A DNA stretch of 64,000 bases from Sedimentisphaerales bacterium (lineage in GTDB: Bacteria; Planctomycetota; Phycisphaerae; Sedimentisphaerales; Anaerobacaceae): assembly GCA_016927855.1 (NCBI GenBank), contig JAFGLV010000037.1, positions 1 through 64,000 of the forward strand, read 5' to 3'. The translations under genes were made by a program, and so were the position numbers. Below the pieces are notes generated by a model that worked only from the letters and a program-made list of their open reading frames with translations, had not been told where the DNA came from and did no database searches. Of this stretch, positions 43,027 through 50,934 are shown piece by piece; the first letter of the stretch is position 1, and every line of letters starts with the position of its first letter.

Positions 43027-43745
43027 CAGCCGTTGACTTCCTCATAATTCGCCAGGTAACAGGTGATCTCGAACTCGCTGACCTGGAACGTCTCTTTGGC
43101 CTGGCCCGTCTGGCCCACAGTGGGCTCCCGACGGTCGTTCAGAGGGACGTTGATCTTGGCGGTACGGGAGAAGGACGGAACCACTTTCTTGAAATAGGGC
43201 GATTCACCCAGCCTCCCAACCAGCGTTCCCACGTCCTCCGACTTGGCGGCGACCCCGGCCAGCACAATGCGGAAACGGACATCTCCCAGAGGGACTTGCG
43301 TGCCTGCCGTGCTCGGCTTGCCGGCGGCGCGAACCGCCGAACCGCTCGCGGCGGGTTTCTTCCTGTCCACCGGCGCGACGGGTTCCGAGATGAATTCCAC
43401 GCGACTGAGGATAACGCGATCGGTGACGATGTAACTCAGTTCCGCCAGTACCGCGGCGGGGTCGATTCTCGAGTCGGTTTGGCGGATCGCATCGGCTTTA
43501 GCCTTGTGCTCGCCCAGCACCCGGCTGATCCGGTTGAACTCGCGCATGACCTCTTCCGCGTCGACGCGCCGGTGTTCGAGCTGGGCGATTCTGGCGCTGG
43601 CCCTGGCGATCCGATGCTCGGCCGTCAGATTGTACGTCAGCATAGTCAAGAAAACGACCGTCAGCGCCACGTACTGCCGGCGCATGTGCACGCGTCGCCG
43701 CTTGCCCTCTTTGTACCATTCCGGAAGAAAGTCAATCTCTTTCAC
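43026..43745 (-). CDS. PilN/GspL-like inner-membrane protein
   Basis: A 239-residue protein beginning MKEIDFLPEWYKEGKRRR, which is the PilN-type cytoplasmic start that docks onto PilM (usual form I-N-L-L-P). A transmembrane helix follows (YVALTVVFLTMLTYNLTA), then a coiled coil and a ferredoxin-like domain with a Lys/Ala-rich insertion (about 135-160). The start overlaps the pilM stop (ATGA). Confidence 0.85.
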   Translation of the reverse strand: MKEIDFLPEWYKEGKRRRVHMRRQYVALTVVFLTMLTYNLTAEHRIARASARIAQLEHRRVDAEEVMREFNRISRVLGEHKAKADAIRQTDSRIDPAAVLAELSYIVTDRVILSRVEFISEPVAPVDRKKPAASGSAVRAAGKPSTAGTQVPLGDVRFRIVLAGVAAKSEDVGTLVGRLGESPYFKKVVPSFSRTAKINVPLNDRREPTVGQTGQAKETFQVSEFEITCYLANYEEVNG

Positions 43746-44893
43746 GATGGTTCACCTTCGAGCACAGGCTCGGACGCCATTTCGTCTTCTCGTGACCTCG
43801 TTGCCGACGTTCCCCATCCTTTGAGACTGAGTCCCACCGCCAGCGCGAATTCAGCCAAGGACCGTTGGCGGTCTTCGTCACAGCCAATCCCGCTGGAGTC
43901 GAACCCGCGTAACGGCTCTGCCACCTCCGTCTCGATGGCCAGACGCTGCCTCAGGACGTCCAGGACCGCCGGCTCGTGGGCACCGCCGCCGGTCACCAGG
44001 GCCCTCTCGATCCGCCGACCGCGAAACGTGACGCTGTAGTAGCGCAGGCACAACGATATCTCGGCTGCCAGTTGCTCGCCGGTAGCAGCGAGCGCATCCG
44101 CGACCAGGCGCTGCGTCGACGCCTCTACCGAAGTGTCGCCGTCGCGTTTCAGGCGAAGAGCGTCCGCATCCGCGGCGGAGATATCCAGTTGCGCGGCAAT
44201 GTCCTCACTGAAGCGCGCGACGCCAAAAGCCATTTGCTTGACGAAACAGATTTCGCCGGCGCGGCCGATTACCACGGTGGTGTAACGGTGGCCGACGTCG
44301 ATGAACATGAGCGTTCGCTCTTTGTCCTCCTGGCGACGCATCATCCGTTCAAAGTTCCTGAACAGCGCACAGGGCACGGCGTCGATGCCGGCCAGCTTCA
44401 ACCCGGCCCGCTCGAGCAGTGAAATGTGGCTCGTGATCGTCTCATTGTCCGTCGCCAGAAGAATGTATTCGTTCTTCGCTTCGTCACCTTGCCGCACGCT
44501 GCCCGCCAGGACGTGGTGAATCGTGTCCGACCGTGGGTCCAGGCCGAACCGCTGCGCGGCTTGGTTCTGCAACGTCTTCTCCTCGCGGCAGGCCTCCGCC
44601 TCCGAAAGTCGCAGAGAGGTGATCCGCAGTCTCTCGTTGGGCAGCGCCGAGACCACCTCGCGCCCCTTGAAGTCGCCGCGAGTGAGCAGTTGCTTGATCG
44701 TGCCGGTGACAAGTCGCTGGTGGGTCTGGTCGTCCTCGTCGGCATGGGGAGGCAGACTGGCGCGCTCCGCGGCCAGGACCTTCGCGCCGTCATCGGTCAG
44801 CACCAATTGCACCATCTTGATGGAACTGTGACCGATGTCCAGCCCGATCGGCAGGACCTTCTTATTCATCACCATCCAGTTCGACCAAAACAT
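43742..44893 (-). CDS. pilM: PilM-type actin-like pilus/secretion assembly ATPase
   Basis: A 383-residue cytoplasmic actin-like protein. The phosphate-1 motif is GLDIGHSSIKMVQL and the phosphate-2 motif is MFIDVGHRYTTVVIGRAG. An adenosine-type glycine motif lies in RALVTGGGAHEP. It binds the N terminus of PilN and couples the cytoplasmic ATPase to the envelope complex. The start is uncertain: a TTG at 44899, ATG at 44893, and ATGs at 44875 and 44869 (MNKKVLPIG) are all possible, and none has a strong ribosome site. It follows the gspH stop by about 10 bases. Confidence 0.88.
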   Translation of the reverse strand: MFWSNWMVMNKKVLPIGLDIGHSSIKMVQLVLTDDGAKVLAAERASLPPHADEDDQTHQRLVTGTIKQLLTRGDFKGREVVSALPNERLRITSLRLSEAEACREEKTLQNQAAQRFGLDPRSDTIHHVLAGSVRQGDEAKNEYILLATDNETITSHISLLERAGLKLAGIDAVPCALFRNFERMMRRQEDKERTLMFIDVGHRYTTVVIGRAGEICFVKQMAFGVARFSEDIAAQLDISAADADALRLKRDGDTSVEASTQRLVADALAATGEQLAAEISLCLRYYSVTFRGRRIERALVTGGGAHEPAVLDVLRQRLAIETEVAEPLRGFDSSGIGCDEDRQRSLAEFALAVGLSLKGWGTSATRSREDEMASEPVLEGEPS

Positions 44894-44903
44894 AATCAAT
44901 CAC

Positions 44904-45485
44904 TCAGTCCGAGACCGAAATGTATCCGGTCACAGGTTCTATGGTTATCGTCTTTTGGGCGTCGCCGGCCTGGAGCGTGATCGTTCCGTCTAGTAACGGG
45001 CTCATGCCGCTCAACGGGCTGCCGCTATAGGGACTACCCAGATAGTCAAACGTCACGGTCGTCTGGCCATCGAAGGCGGCGCTGACGATATCGACACGGT
45101 CGACCCGGCTGTTATTACGAAAATCGACCACGTACGACGGGTCCTTCGTAATCGGGTGCGATACGGCAGCACCGTATTTGTCTTCGATCCTGTAGGTCTC
45201 GTTGACAGGGTCGAAGACCACGGAATAGTATTGGCCACGACTGATCGCCAGACTCTTGGCATATTCCAGATCGGCCGCGACCATGTTCGCGCCGGCGCGG
45301 ATCTGGAAGCTGGCCGCCGAAGACATCATGGGCACCGCGATGGCTGCGGCAAGGCCGATGATAACGACAACGATCATCAACTCGATGAGCGTAAAGCCAG
45401 CGTTGCCGGGCTTCTCGGTCCCAGCAAGGAATCCCGTGCTTCGCTCCGTCGCATCACGCCTATATGGTTGTGTATTCGGACTCAT
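44904..45485 (-). CDS. Minor pseudopilin, GspH-like
   Basis: A 193-residue prepilin. The prepilin-peptidase site and hydrophobic helix are NAGFTLIELMIVVVIIGLAA (cleavage after the Gly preceding FTLIE), with an unusually long 30-residue leader containing several charged residues. The C-terminal region (MVAADLEYAKSLAISRGQYY, then a beta-rich tail) fits GspH/FimT. It lies between the GspK-like/ambiguous region and pilM. Confidence 0.88.
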   Translation of the reverse strand: MSPNTQPYRRDATERSTGFLAGTEKPGNAGFTLIELMIVVVIIGLAAAIAVPMMSSAASFQIRAGANMVAADLEYAKSLAISRGQYYSVVFDPVNETYRIEDKYGAAVSHPITKDPSYVVDFRNNSRVDRVDIVSAAFDGQTTVTFDYLGSPYSGSPLSGMSPLLDGTITLQAGDAQKTITIEPVTGYISVSD

Positions 45486-45651
45486 TTTCTACCCTGCCTC
45501 TCCTGTCTCTTCGGCCCATCCAGGCAACGGCTTAACCTCCGGCTGGCACGTCGGTGCCGACGGCGTCGGCGTAGCGGTAGCCGGTGATTGGCCATCCACG
45601 TTCATCCCACTTCTGCGCTCGTGCCCGGCAGCGCGGCGGTCGATACCACCC

Positions 45652-45840
45652 TCACAGGCCATACGTTCGAACAGCAAGGTCCGCGAAAAGGTCCCCGCCC
45701 ACAACCGCCGGCTCTGACGTGACAGCACCAGCCGCCGGGCCTGAGTCGGACTGCGTCTGGGCCTGTGGCTGCGCGAGCGCCGGGCGTTTTTTCTTCTGCG
45801 ACTTCCAGCGACCGATAAATCGATGCCCAAGGTGGGACAT
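45652..45840 (-). CDS. Possible 62-residue protein in an ambiguous 377-base gap
   Basis: Between the GspK-like gene and gspH two frames compete. This one gives 62 residues (MSHLGHRFIGRWKSQKKKRP, then an Ala/Gln/Pro-rich part ending LAVRTYGL) with ordinary amino-acid composition. The alternative frame 45489-45848 (119 residues, MQLCPTLGIDLS...) has the better ribosome site (GGGAGGA) and ends 3 bases before the gspH start. However, it is very arginine-rich in the middle, as expected for a shadow. Neither shows homology that I recognise. The gap could also be a decayed gene. Confidence 0.35.
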   Translation of the reverse strand: MSHLGHRFIGRWKSQKKKRPALAQPQAQTQSDSGPAAGAVTSEPAVVGGDLFADLAVRTYGL

Positions 45841-45862
45841 AGTTGCATGCCTGGTCCTCCCA

Positions 45863-47677
45863 CTATAATTCTCTCTGGATAGACTTGAAAAACGCCCCGG
45901 CGGCCGGACTCCAGCGCGTGCGGTTCCCGCCCGGCCAGACGACGATCGCCGCCTTGGCCGGGTCGGCCGTGATCTGGACCTCCATGCCGCTCTCGTCGAA
46001 TCCCCAGTGCGCGATAGCGTCGGGCAGACCGTTCAAGTAATTCTGGGCCAGCCACCAGACTTGACCAGCACTCAAGGCCTGGTCGTATATTTGCACATCG
46101 GCGACGTGCCCGTCCCACGGTGCTCCTGTTGCCCCCAGACCGATGATGAGCTTCTGCACCCCGCTTATGCTCCCGGATAGAACACTTGCTTCAGGTACTA
46201 TCCGACTGTAGGTGAGCCAGGTGTCCTCCTGGCCGTTGATATATAGCTTGACCTTCGAGCCACTGCTCCAGACCAGGGCCAGGTGCTGCCAGGCCGTGGT
46301 CTGAACATTGGACCTACTTTCGATATGCATGTACCCCGCGGTTGTCCTGATCGATGCCTTGATGAGGTTATGACCACCCCCACCGGCACCGTCGCGATCG
46401 TACCGTAGACCCAAGTCCTCGTCGCGATCCGTAGGTTCCCGCGCGTACATAATCCCCCGGTCTTGGTTCGTCACATGCGAAAGTACCCAGATGGAAACGG
46501 TGATGGCCGTCAATCCGTTCAGGTAGGCCCCGGCTTGATCGTCCTCCAACATGTCATCAATACCATCCAGTAGCAAGCTGCCGGCGCCGGTCACCCACCG
46601 CGGCTTGCTACGAATGAGAAGGTCCCTGTGGTTGCCCGATGAATCGGGGGCTGTCTCGACGAAGGTGCCGCCCAACAACATCGCGCCCACGACCTGAACA
46701 TGGGACGCTCCTGCACTGATCCGAGCGTCGCCCCCCACGATTGCCAATCCCGTAATCTGCAGGTCGTCCACATCTTCGACAATCAAGTCTCCCGTCACGT
46801 ACAAAGCCGGGACGTTTTTCGCCGCGCTCACCGTTACGTTGTTCCCACGAATCGTCAAGTCGCCATCGACGACCAGGGTGCCATCGACGGTCACACCCTC
46901 ATTCACGATGAGGTTACCGCTGCGATAGAAGACATGCGGAGGATCGTAAGGTCCCAGATCGGCAGAGAGAATATCGGCCGTCAGGGAGTCTACCGTGTAG
47001 TGTGCCGGATCGGTGAGATCAGCGACGGTCACGTCCGGCGGCGACAGCGAGAGAGACTGGGGATTGAGCTGGCCCGTGACGCCGCCACTGACGCCGGTCA
47101 TCGCACTCGCGAACACATCGCCGTAGATCGTCCCATAGTAGATCACATTCTCGCCGCATCGCACATCCCCGTGGATGGTCAATCTCGGTCTAATGGTCGT
47201 AGGCTGATCGGTCCATAACGCAATGCAGGGATCAAGCCGCAGTCTCGCCGATAGGCGACTACTACCTACTTCATCCCCGTCTTTCAGGCGGTAGGCTTTG
47301 CACTGGATCGTGTACTCGCGGCGCTCGTCCGGGTCTGACGCGTCGAGAGTGACGTTGACGTCGTAGAAATCGCTACTGGCGGCGTCCAGTCGTTGCCCGG
47401 CAGCGCCAATCCAGTAACCGCCGGTCGGATCGACTTCCGCCAGATCTGCGTCCTGGGGATGTCGTATCAGACCGCGCGCGTGCTCGAGGCCGGAGGCGGC
47501 CAACTGGTCCATCGCGACGCGCAGCGCCATGTTCCGGCCGGAGGCCAGCTCCGTGCCGCTGCGGGCCAGAATGCCCAGCGAGATAACGGTCACCGCCATG
47601 ACGATGAACAACACCGTCAGTAGCGCCACGCCTTTGCGGCGGGCCGTCGATGATGGATGGTTGATGACGTCGGGCAT
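45863..47677 (-). CDS. PilX/GspK-like protein carrying a LamG domain
   Basis: A 604-residue protein at the GspK position of the operon. Residues 13-45 (RKGVALLTVLFIVMAVTVIS, then ASGRNMALRVAMDQLAASGL) match the PilX/GspK N-terminal membrane helix and following amphipathic helix. The middle (about 225-350) is a repetitive beta region (LIVNEGVTVDGTLVVDGDLT, YVTGDLIVEDVDDLQITGLA) like polymer-forming or right-handed beta-helix sequences. Residues about 375-560 form a LamG/concanavalin-like lectin fold (SIWVLSHVTNQDRGIMYARE, TTAWQHLALVWSSGSKVKLY, ending DVQIYDQALSAGQVWWLAQN). Ordinary GspK lacks both. It may be a tip pseudopilin with glycan-binding capacity, or a secreted cargo; both are inference. 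Confidence 0.8.
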   Translation of the reverse strand: MPDVINHPSSTARRKGVALLTVLFIVMAVTVISLGILARSGTELASGRNMALRVAMDQLAASGLEHARGLIRHPQDADLAEVDPTGGYWIGAAGQRLDAASSDFYDVNVTLDASDPDERREYTIQCKAYRLKDGDEVGSSRLSARLRLDPCIALWTDQPTTIRPRLTIHGDVRCGENVIYYGTIYGDVFASAMTGVSGGVTGQLNPQSLSLSPPDVTVADLTDPAHYTVDSLTADILSADLGPYDPPHVFYRSGNLIVNEGVTVDGTLVVDGDLTIRGNNVTVSAAKNVPALYVTGDLIVEDVDDLQITGLAIVGGDARISAGASHVQVVGAMLLGGTFVETAPDSSGNHRDLLIRSKPRWVTGAGSLLLDGIDDMLEDDQAGAYLNGLTAITVSIWVLSHVTNQDRGIMYAREPTDRDEDLGLRYDRDGAGGGGHNLIKASIRTTAGYMHIESRSNVQTTAWQHLALVWSSGSKVKLYINGQEDTWLTYSRIVPEASVLSGSISGVQKLIIGLGATGAPWDGHVADVQIYDQALSAGQVWWLAQNYLNGLPDAIAHWGFDESGMEVQITADPAKAAIVVWPGGNRTRWSPAAGAFFKSIQREL

Positions 47678-47721
47678 TTTGCCGCCTTCCTTCCGCGCGA
47701 CCGAGCAGGCTCGGGGCGTTC

Positions 47722-48363
47722 CTAATCGTCGTCACTTACCAGAGCGGTTCCATCGGCGTTCAGCAGATGACCGGCCCACGCCCGCAGGGCCGCATCGATT
47801 TCGTAGCGATGGACACCGTTGTTTTCGATCAAGTCCAGTGAGACCGTCACGCTTTTCGTCCGGCTCACAGGGTCGCCGATCGCGCCGCCGTGGCACGCGA
47901 AGCTGACCTCGTCGCAGCCAGGGATCAGCAGCGTGAACTGTTCGTCATAAGCGGACATCAGGGAAGACTTGGTGTCGGAGTCCGCCAGACCGCTGAGAGT
48001 CACCACGTGGCTGCCGTGGGTGTCAAAGTGGCATAGACGCAGCATGCGCCGATTCGTTCCGCGCTCGAGGTAGACGACCTCGTTGACGTCGATGGTGTTG
48101 CTGCCGTTATCGTCGGCCCTCCACAGGACCAGATCGTTGCCGGGCGCGGCGCAGATCAACTTGGCGTTTCGGATCAGGTCCAGCAGGCGCAAGGTGGTCT
48201 GTCGCACCTGAGCCTGACCGAGTGCCCTGTCCTCGCCAACGTTGCCGGCCGTGCTCATGGCAAACGCCAGCGCCGTCACCGCCGAGAGGATGACACTGGA
48301 CACGACCAGCGCCACCAGCAGCTCAACGAGGGTGAAACCTTTGATGTCCGGCGATCTCTGCAT
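47722..48363 (-). CDS. Minor pseudopilin, GspJ-like
   Basis: A 213-residue prepilin with the cleavage site and helix IKGFTLVELLVALVVSSVIL after a short 8-residue leader. The body (QTTLRLLDLIRNAKLICAAP, LVLWRADDNGSNTIDVNEVV) fits the GspJ/PulJ group. It lies between gspI and the GspK-like gene, the usual order for I-J-K tip complexes. Confidence 0.85.
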   Translation of the reverse strand: MQRSPDIKGFTLVELLVALVVSSVILSAVTALAFAMSTAGNVGEDRALGQAQVRQTTLRLLDLIRNAKLICAAPGNDLVLWRADDNGSNTIDVNEVVYLERGTNRRMLRLCHFDTHGSHVVTLSGLADSDTKSSLMSAYDEQFTLLIPGCDEVSFACHGGAIGDPVSRTKSVTVSLDLIENNGVHRYEIDAALRAWAGHLLNADGTALVSDDD

Positions 48364-48511
48364 CCAACTGCGTTCCTATCACGAGACTTACGTCAGGCAT
48401 AACCAGCCCGGCGCGCCGACGGCCGGGAAGGCGCAGATAGCGAGCCCCTTCCGGCCACCGGCCGCGCAAAGCCCGGCGCGATCCGCCCCGGCGCGGGACA
48501 GATGGCCGTGC

Positions 48512-48946
48512 TTACTTGCTGATCAAGCGTTTGACATTCACGAGTTCCTGCCCCATGTATGAGACCTGGACCGTCACCACGATGAAAAAGTCCTGATTCG
48601 GGTCCCATGCACAGGTCACGCGTCGACTGAAGTTCTCATACATCGAATCCGTGAAGATGGTACCGCTTGCGTCCTTTAGCTGTCCCTGGGCCTCGGTCGT
48701 GCTGTAATCATCGAGGTTGGCCACGATCTCATCAAACGGCGTGCTGACGATCCGCTCGATGGCGTCGTTGGCCAGGATTGCACCCAGGGTGCGATGCAGA
48801 CCCTCGGCCTGCACCGAAGCGCCGCTGACGGCGGGCAGAAGGACCCCGGCCGCGGCCATGCTGAGAATCACCATGGCCAGCATGGCTTCCGCTAAAGTGA
48901 AGCCGGCAGGAGTCTTCCTGTGCCTTGGGCGACGGTCAATAGTCAT
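48512..48946 (-). CDS. Minor pseudopilin, GspI-like
   Basis: A 144-residue prepilin. ATG 48946 (MTIDRRPRHRKTPAGFTLAE) is chosen; the open frame upstream is a shadow of the preceding pseudopilin gene. The cleavage site is AGFTLAEAMLAMVILSMAA with a 14-residue basic leader. The tail ends with a beta segment (FFIVVTVQVSYMGQELVNVK) like GspI. It overlaps the upstream pseudopilin gene by 11 bases. Confidence 0.82.
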   Translation of the reverse strand: MTIDRRPRHRKTPAGFTLAEAMLAMVILSMAAAGVLLPAVSGASVQAEGLHRTLGAILANDAIERIVSTPFDEIVANLDDYSTTEAQGQLKDASGTIFTDSMYENFSRRVTCAWDPNQDFFIVVTVQVSYMGQELVNVKRLISK

Positions 48947-49442
48947 AGTAGGCTTTCCCGTTCTCGTCGGAATCCTTGTTGTCAGGTCGAATTTCTCCGG
49001 TTTCGGGTTTGCAGATCCAGCCGTGACTGCCGTCGGCCGCCGCCGGAAAGGCGGCGCCGTTGGCCAGCATTTGCACGGTGTCGAGCCCATTGAACGGATT
49101 GGACGGAATCCGAGACAGATAGGGTCCATACTTGAACCCCACCGTGCCGACGGCCGCAGTCGCTCCGGAGGCATTGCTCGCCAGGGTAGCCTGCGCCTCG
49201 AAAGCGTCATTCGTGGGAGCCGCCGTCTTGTCGCCGTCCGGATAACCAGGCGGGACCTCCAGATGGTGGCTCTTGTAGACGACCATGAATCGTCTGAGAA
49301 GACTCAGGTCGGTCGCCAGGGCACTGCCTTTGGCCGCGTTGCCGCTGCTGGCCATGACTGGAATCACAATGGCAGCCAGGACGCCAAGCAAGACCACCAC
49401 AATCAGGATTTCCACGAGTGTGAATGCTCTTGCCTTGCGCAT
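48936..49442 (-). CDS. Pseudopilin, GspG-like (second copy)
   Basis: A 168-residue prepilin with site and helix ARAFTLVEILIVVVLLGVLA; the residue before Phe is Ala rather than the usual Gly. The C-terminal GspG-like region includes YGPYLSRIPSNPFNGLDTVQ and a Trp-Cys segment (HGWICKPETGEIRPDNKDSD). It is a diverged paralogue of the major pseudopilin at 49603-50085 and lies downstream of a terminator, so it may be expressed at a lower level. The Ala before the cleavage site may slow processing. Confidence 0.82.
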   Translation of the reverse strand: MRKARAFTLVEILIVVVLLGVLAAIVIPVMASSGNAAKGSALATDLSLLRRFMVVYKSHHLEVPPGYPDGDKTAAPTNDAFEAQATLASNASGATAAVGTVGFKYGPYLSRIPSNPFNGLDTVQMLANGAAFPAAADGSHGWICKPETGEIRPDNKDSDENGKAYYDY

Positions 49443-49520
49443 CGCTTAGTCCTTTCGTTATATCGCACGCGTCGCCTCGTGCGGCTCGCGTGGGCGGGTC
49501 TTTCCCGCCGGTTAGCTGTC

Positions 49521-49567
49521 AAAAAGGCTGACCGGCCTTGGGACTTTGCCTCAGCACGGTCAGCCTT
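49521..49567 (-). terminator. Terminator/attenuator between the two GspG-like genes
   Basis: On the minus strand an 11-bp perfect stem AAGGCTGACCG/CGGTCAGCCTT (49557-49567 with 49524-49534) has a 22-base loop and is followed by TTTG. It lies 36 bases after the stop of the major pseudopilin and upstream of the rest of the secretion operon. Confidence 0.7.
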
Positions 49568-49602
49568 GGTGAGCATGATGGTGTTCAAGTCAAGCAAGAC
49601 AC

Positions 49603-50085
49603 TTAAAGAGTCGTGTGGTCTCCAGGTGTGCCGTCGCCGTCCTGATCGTAATCGTCGTCGGCGCGGAAGTCACCGTTGGTCGTATTGAAGCGCCAGCCAT
49701 GCGTGTTCGCACCCGGGTCGGCGCCGTCGATGCGAACCGTGGCGAATTGGTTGAACGAATTCGTCGGAATCTGCTGGAGATACGGCCCGTACTTCGTGCC
49801 GCTCGTAACGAGATCTACCCAGGCATCGCCGTCGACGTCAGTACCCGTAGTGCTCGTCATCGCGTCTTCAAATGATGCTCCGCCGGCACCCGGCAGCTTG
49901 TCATTGTGCTGAACCTTGTAGAGCTCGATCTGCGAACGCACGGTTTGCAGATCGCTGCACAGACTCGACAGCTTCGCCTCAGTGCTCGCTTCGGTGAACT
50001 GCGGAATCACGATGGCCGCCAGAATGCCCAGAATGACGACCACGATCAGGATTTCGACCAGGGTAAAACCACGTTTTGCCTTCAT
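49603..50085 (-). CDS. gspG: Major pseudopilin GspG
   Basis: A 160-residue prepilin with the canonical site and helix KRGFTLVEILIVVVILGILA and the GspG-conserved continuation AIVIPQFTEASTEAKLSSLC. The C-terminal region has YGPYLQQIPTNSFNQFATVR and an acidic end rich in Asp and Gly (ADDDYDQDGDGTPGDHTTL) that could bind calcium, as in other GspG proteins. The ribosome site AGGAGG is strong. It is the first gene of the secretion locus and is followed by a terminator, as fits the most abundant pseudopilin. Confidence 0.92.
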   Translation of the reverse strand: MKAKRGFTLVEILIVVVILGILAAIVIPQFTEASTEAKLSSLCSDLQTVRSQIELYKVQHNDKLPGAGGASFEDAMTSTTGTDVDGDAWVDLVTSGTKYGPYLQQIPTNSFNQFATVRIDGADPGANTHGWRFNTTNGDFRADDDYDQDGDGTPGDHTTL

Positions 50086-50478
50086 CTTGTTGTCCTCCTC
50101 GTATGCGAGAGAAATAGAATAGGAAAAGAAGTTGAATCGTCAGGTGTTACGTTTGTTCGCTTCACGGGGCGGTTACGATCACCAGATGCCCCCCAGTTGA
50201 CCTCGCGACGTGCGAGCCACAGACCCTTTCGAAATGACACGGCGAATCATGTTGGTGTCCATAGGTGCTACATCGAAACTTGTCATCTCTTGCGACGCAT
50301 GCTGGAGCCCTGAAATTTGCTGTCCGGGAACGGGCCCGGCAGCGTTATCTGCGGCTCTCTCTCAGTCCAAGGAAAACATAGGAAACAAAACGGCGCGTGC
50401 CAAATGGCGCGCACACAAAATGAAGGGTGGCGCGCGGTGCCGGCTGCACCTCGCATCGACACGGCGGAAGCAGCGGAT
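50086..50478. other. Intergenic region upstream of gspG
   Basis: This 393-base spacer holds the promoter for the secretion locus on the minus strand and the terminator of tsaE (50319-50343). A weak -35/-10 pair (CTGACG, 16 bases, TATTCT) lies about 45 bases before gspG. A stem CTCGC/GCGAG near 50202-50215 is followed by CGAAATGACAC (50230-50240), resembling half of the TGTCAT-type palindromic repeats. No gene is supported. Confidence 0.4.
50319..50343 (-). terminator. Hairpin terminator after tsaE
   Basis: On the minus strand GCTG-CCGGG pairs with CCCGG-A-CAGC (one bulged base), giving a 9-bp GC-rich stem with a 6-base loop followed by AAATTTC. The U-tract is short, so efficiency is uncertain. 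Confidence 0.45.
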
Positions 50479-50928
50479 TTATGGGACAGCGATGTGGCTC
50501 GGCGTGTCGCGGACATGCACGATGCGCCGGGTTTTATCGGCGTGGTTCAAGTCGATGCGCATCGGGTCCAAGCCCTTGAGTGCGGCTTCGACCTTGTCGG
50601 CCCACTCGATCAAGACGACGGACCGAGGATAGCAGAGGTCGTCGAAACCCAGCATCTCGAACTCGGCGACAGAATCGATACGATAGGCATCGATGTGATA
50701 GAGGTCAAAGGGGCCGGCGTATTGGTTGATGATGACGAACGTGGGGCTGTTGACGATACTGCTATCTGTGGCGCCGGCGCCGGCGGCGATGCCTTTGATC
50801 AAGTGCGTCTTGCCGCTACCTAAGGGACCGACGATCGCGATGACCTCTCCGCCTCTGAGCTGGTGGCCAATCCGGGCCCCAAGGTCAATGGTCTCCTGGG
50901 GTGAGCGAGTTGTTATCGTCGTTTCCAT
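50479..50928 (-). CDS. tsaE: tRNA threonylcarbamoyladenosine biosynthesis ATPase TsaE
   Basis: A 149-residue P-loop protein with Walker A IVGPLGSGKTHLIKGIA and the TsaE-specific NSPTFVIINQY segment, then LYHIDAYRID and VVLIEWADKVE. It is the ATPase partner of TsaB/TsaD in making t6A on tRNA. The length is normal. It is the last gene of a four-gene minus-strand run with argH and thiL, six bases after the PL11-type gene. A separate YrdC-domain protein is encoded at 58993. Confidence 0.92.
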   Translation of the reverse strand: METTITTRSPQETIDLGARIGHQLRGGEVIAIVGPLGSGKTHLIKGIAAGAGATDSSIVNSPTFVIINQYAGPFDLYHIDAYRIDSVAEFEMLGFDDLCYPRSVVLIEWADKVEAALKGLDPMRIDLNHADKTRRIVHVRDTPSHIAVP

Positions 50929-50934
50929 GGACCC

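Noticed and set aside
50086-50318. c-di-GMP riboswitch upstream of gspG, as found before some pilus and secretion genes
   Set aside because: No GEMM core (conserved A-rich junction and paired tetraloop) could be found in the leader on the minus strand.
50370-50410. TGGCACGCGCC on the minus strand upstream of gspG as a sigma-54 promoter
   Set aside because: The -12 position reads TT rather than GC, so the essential element is missing.
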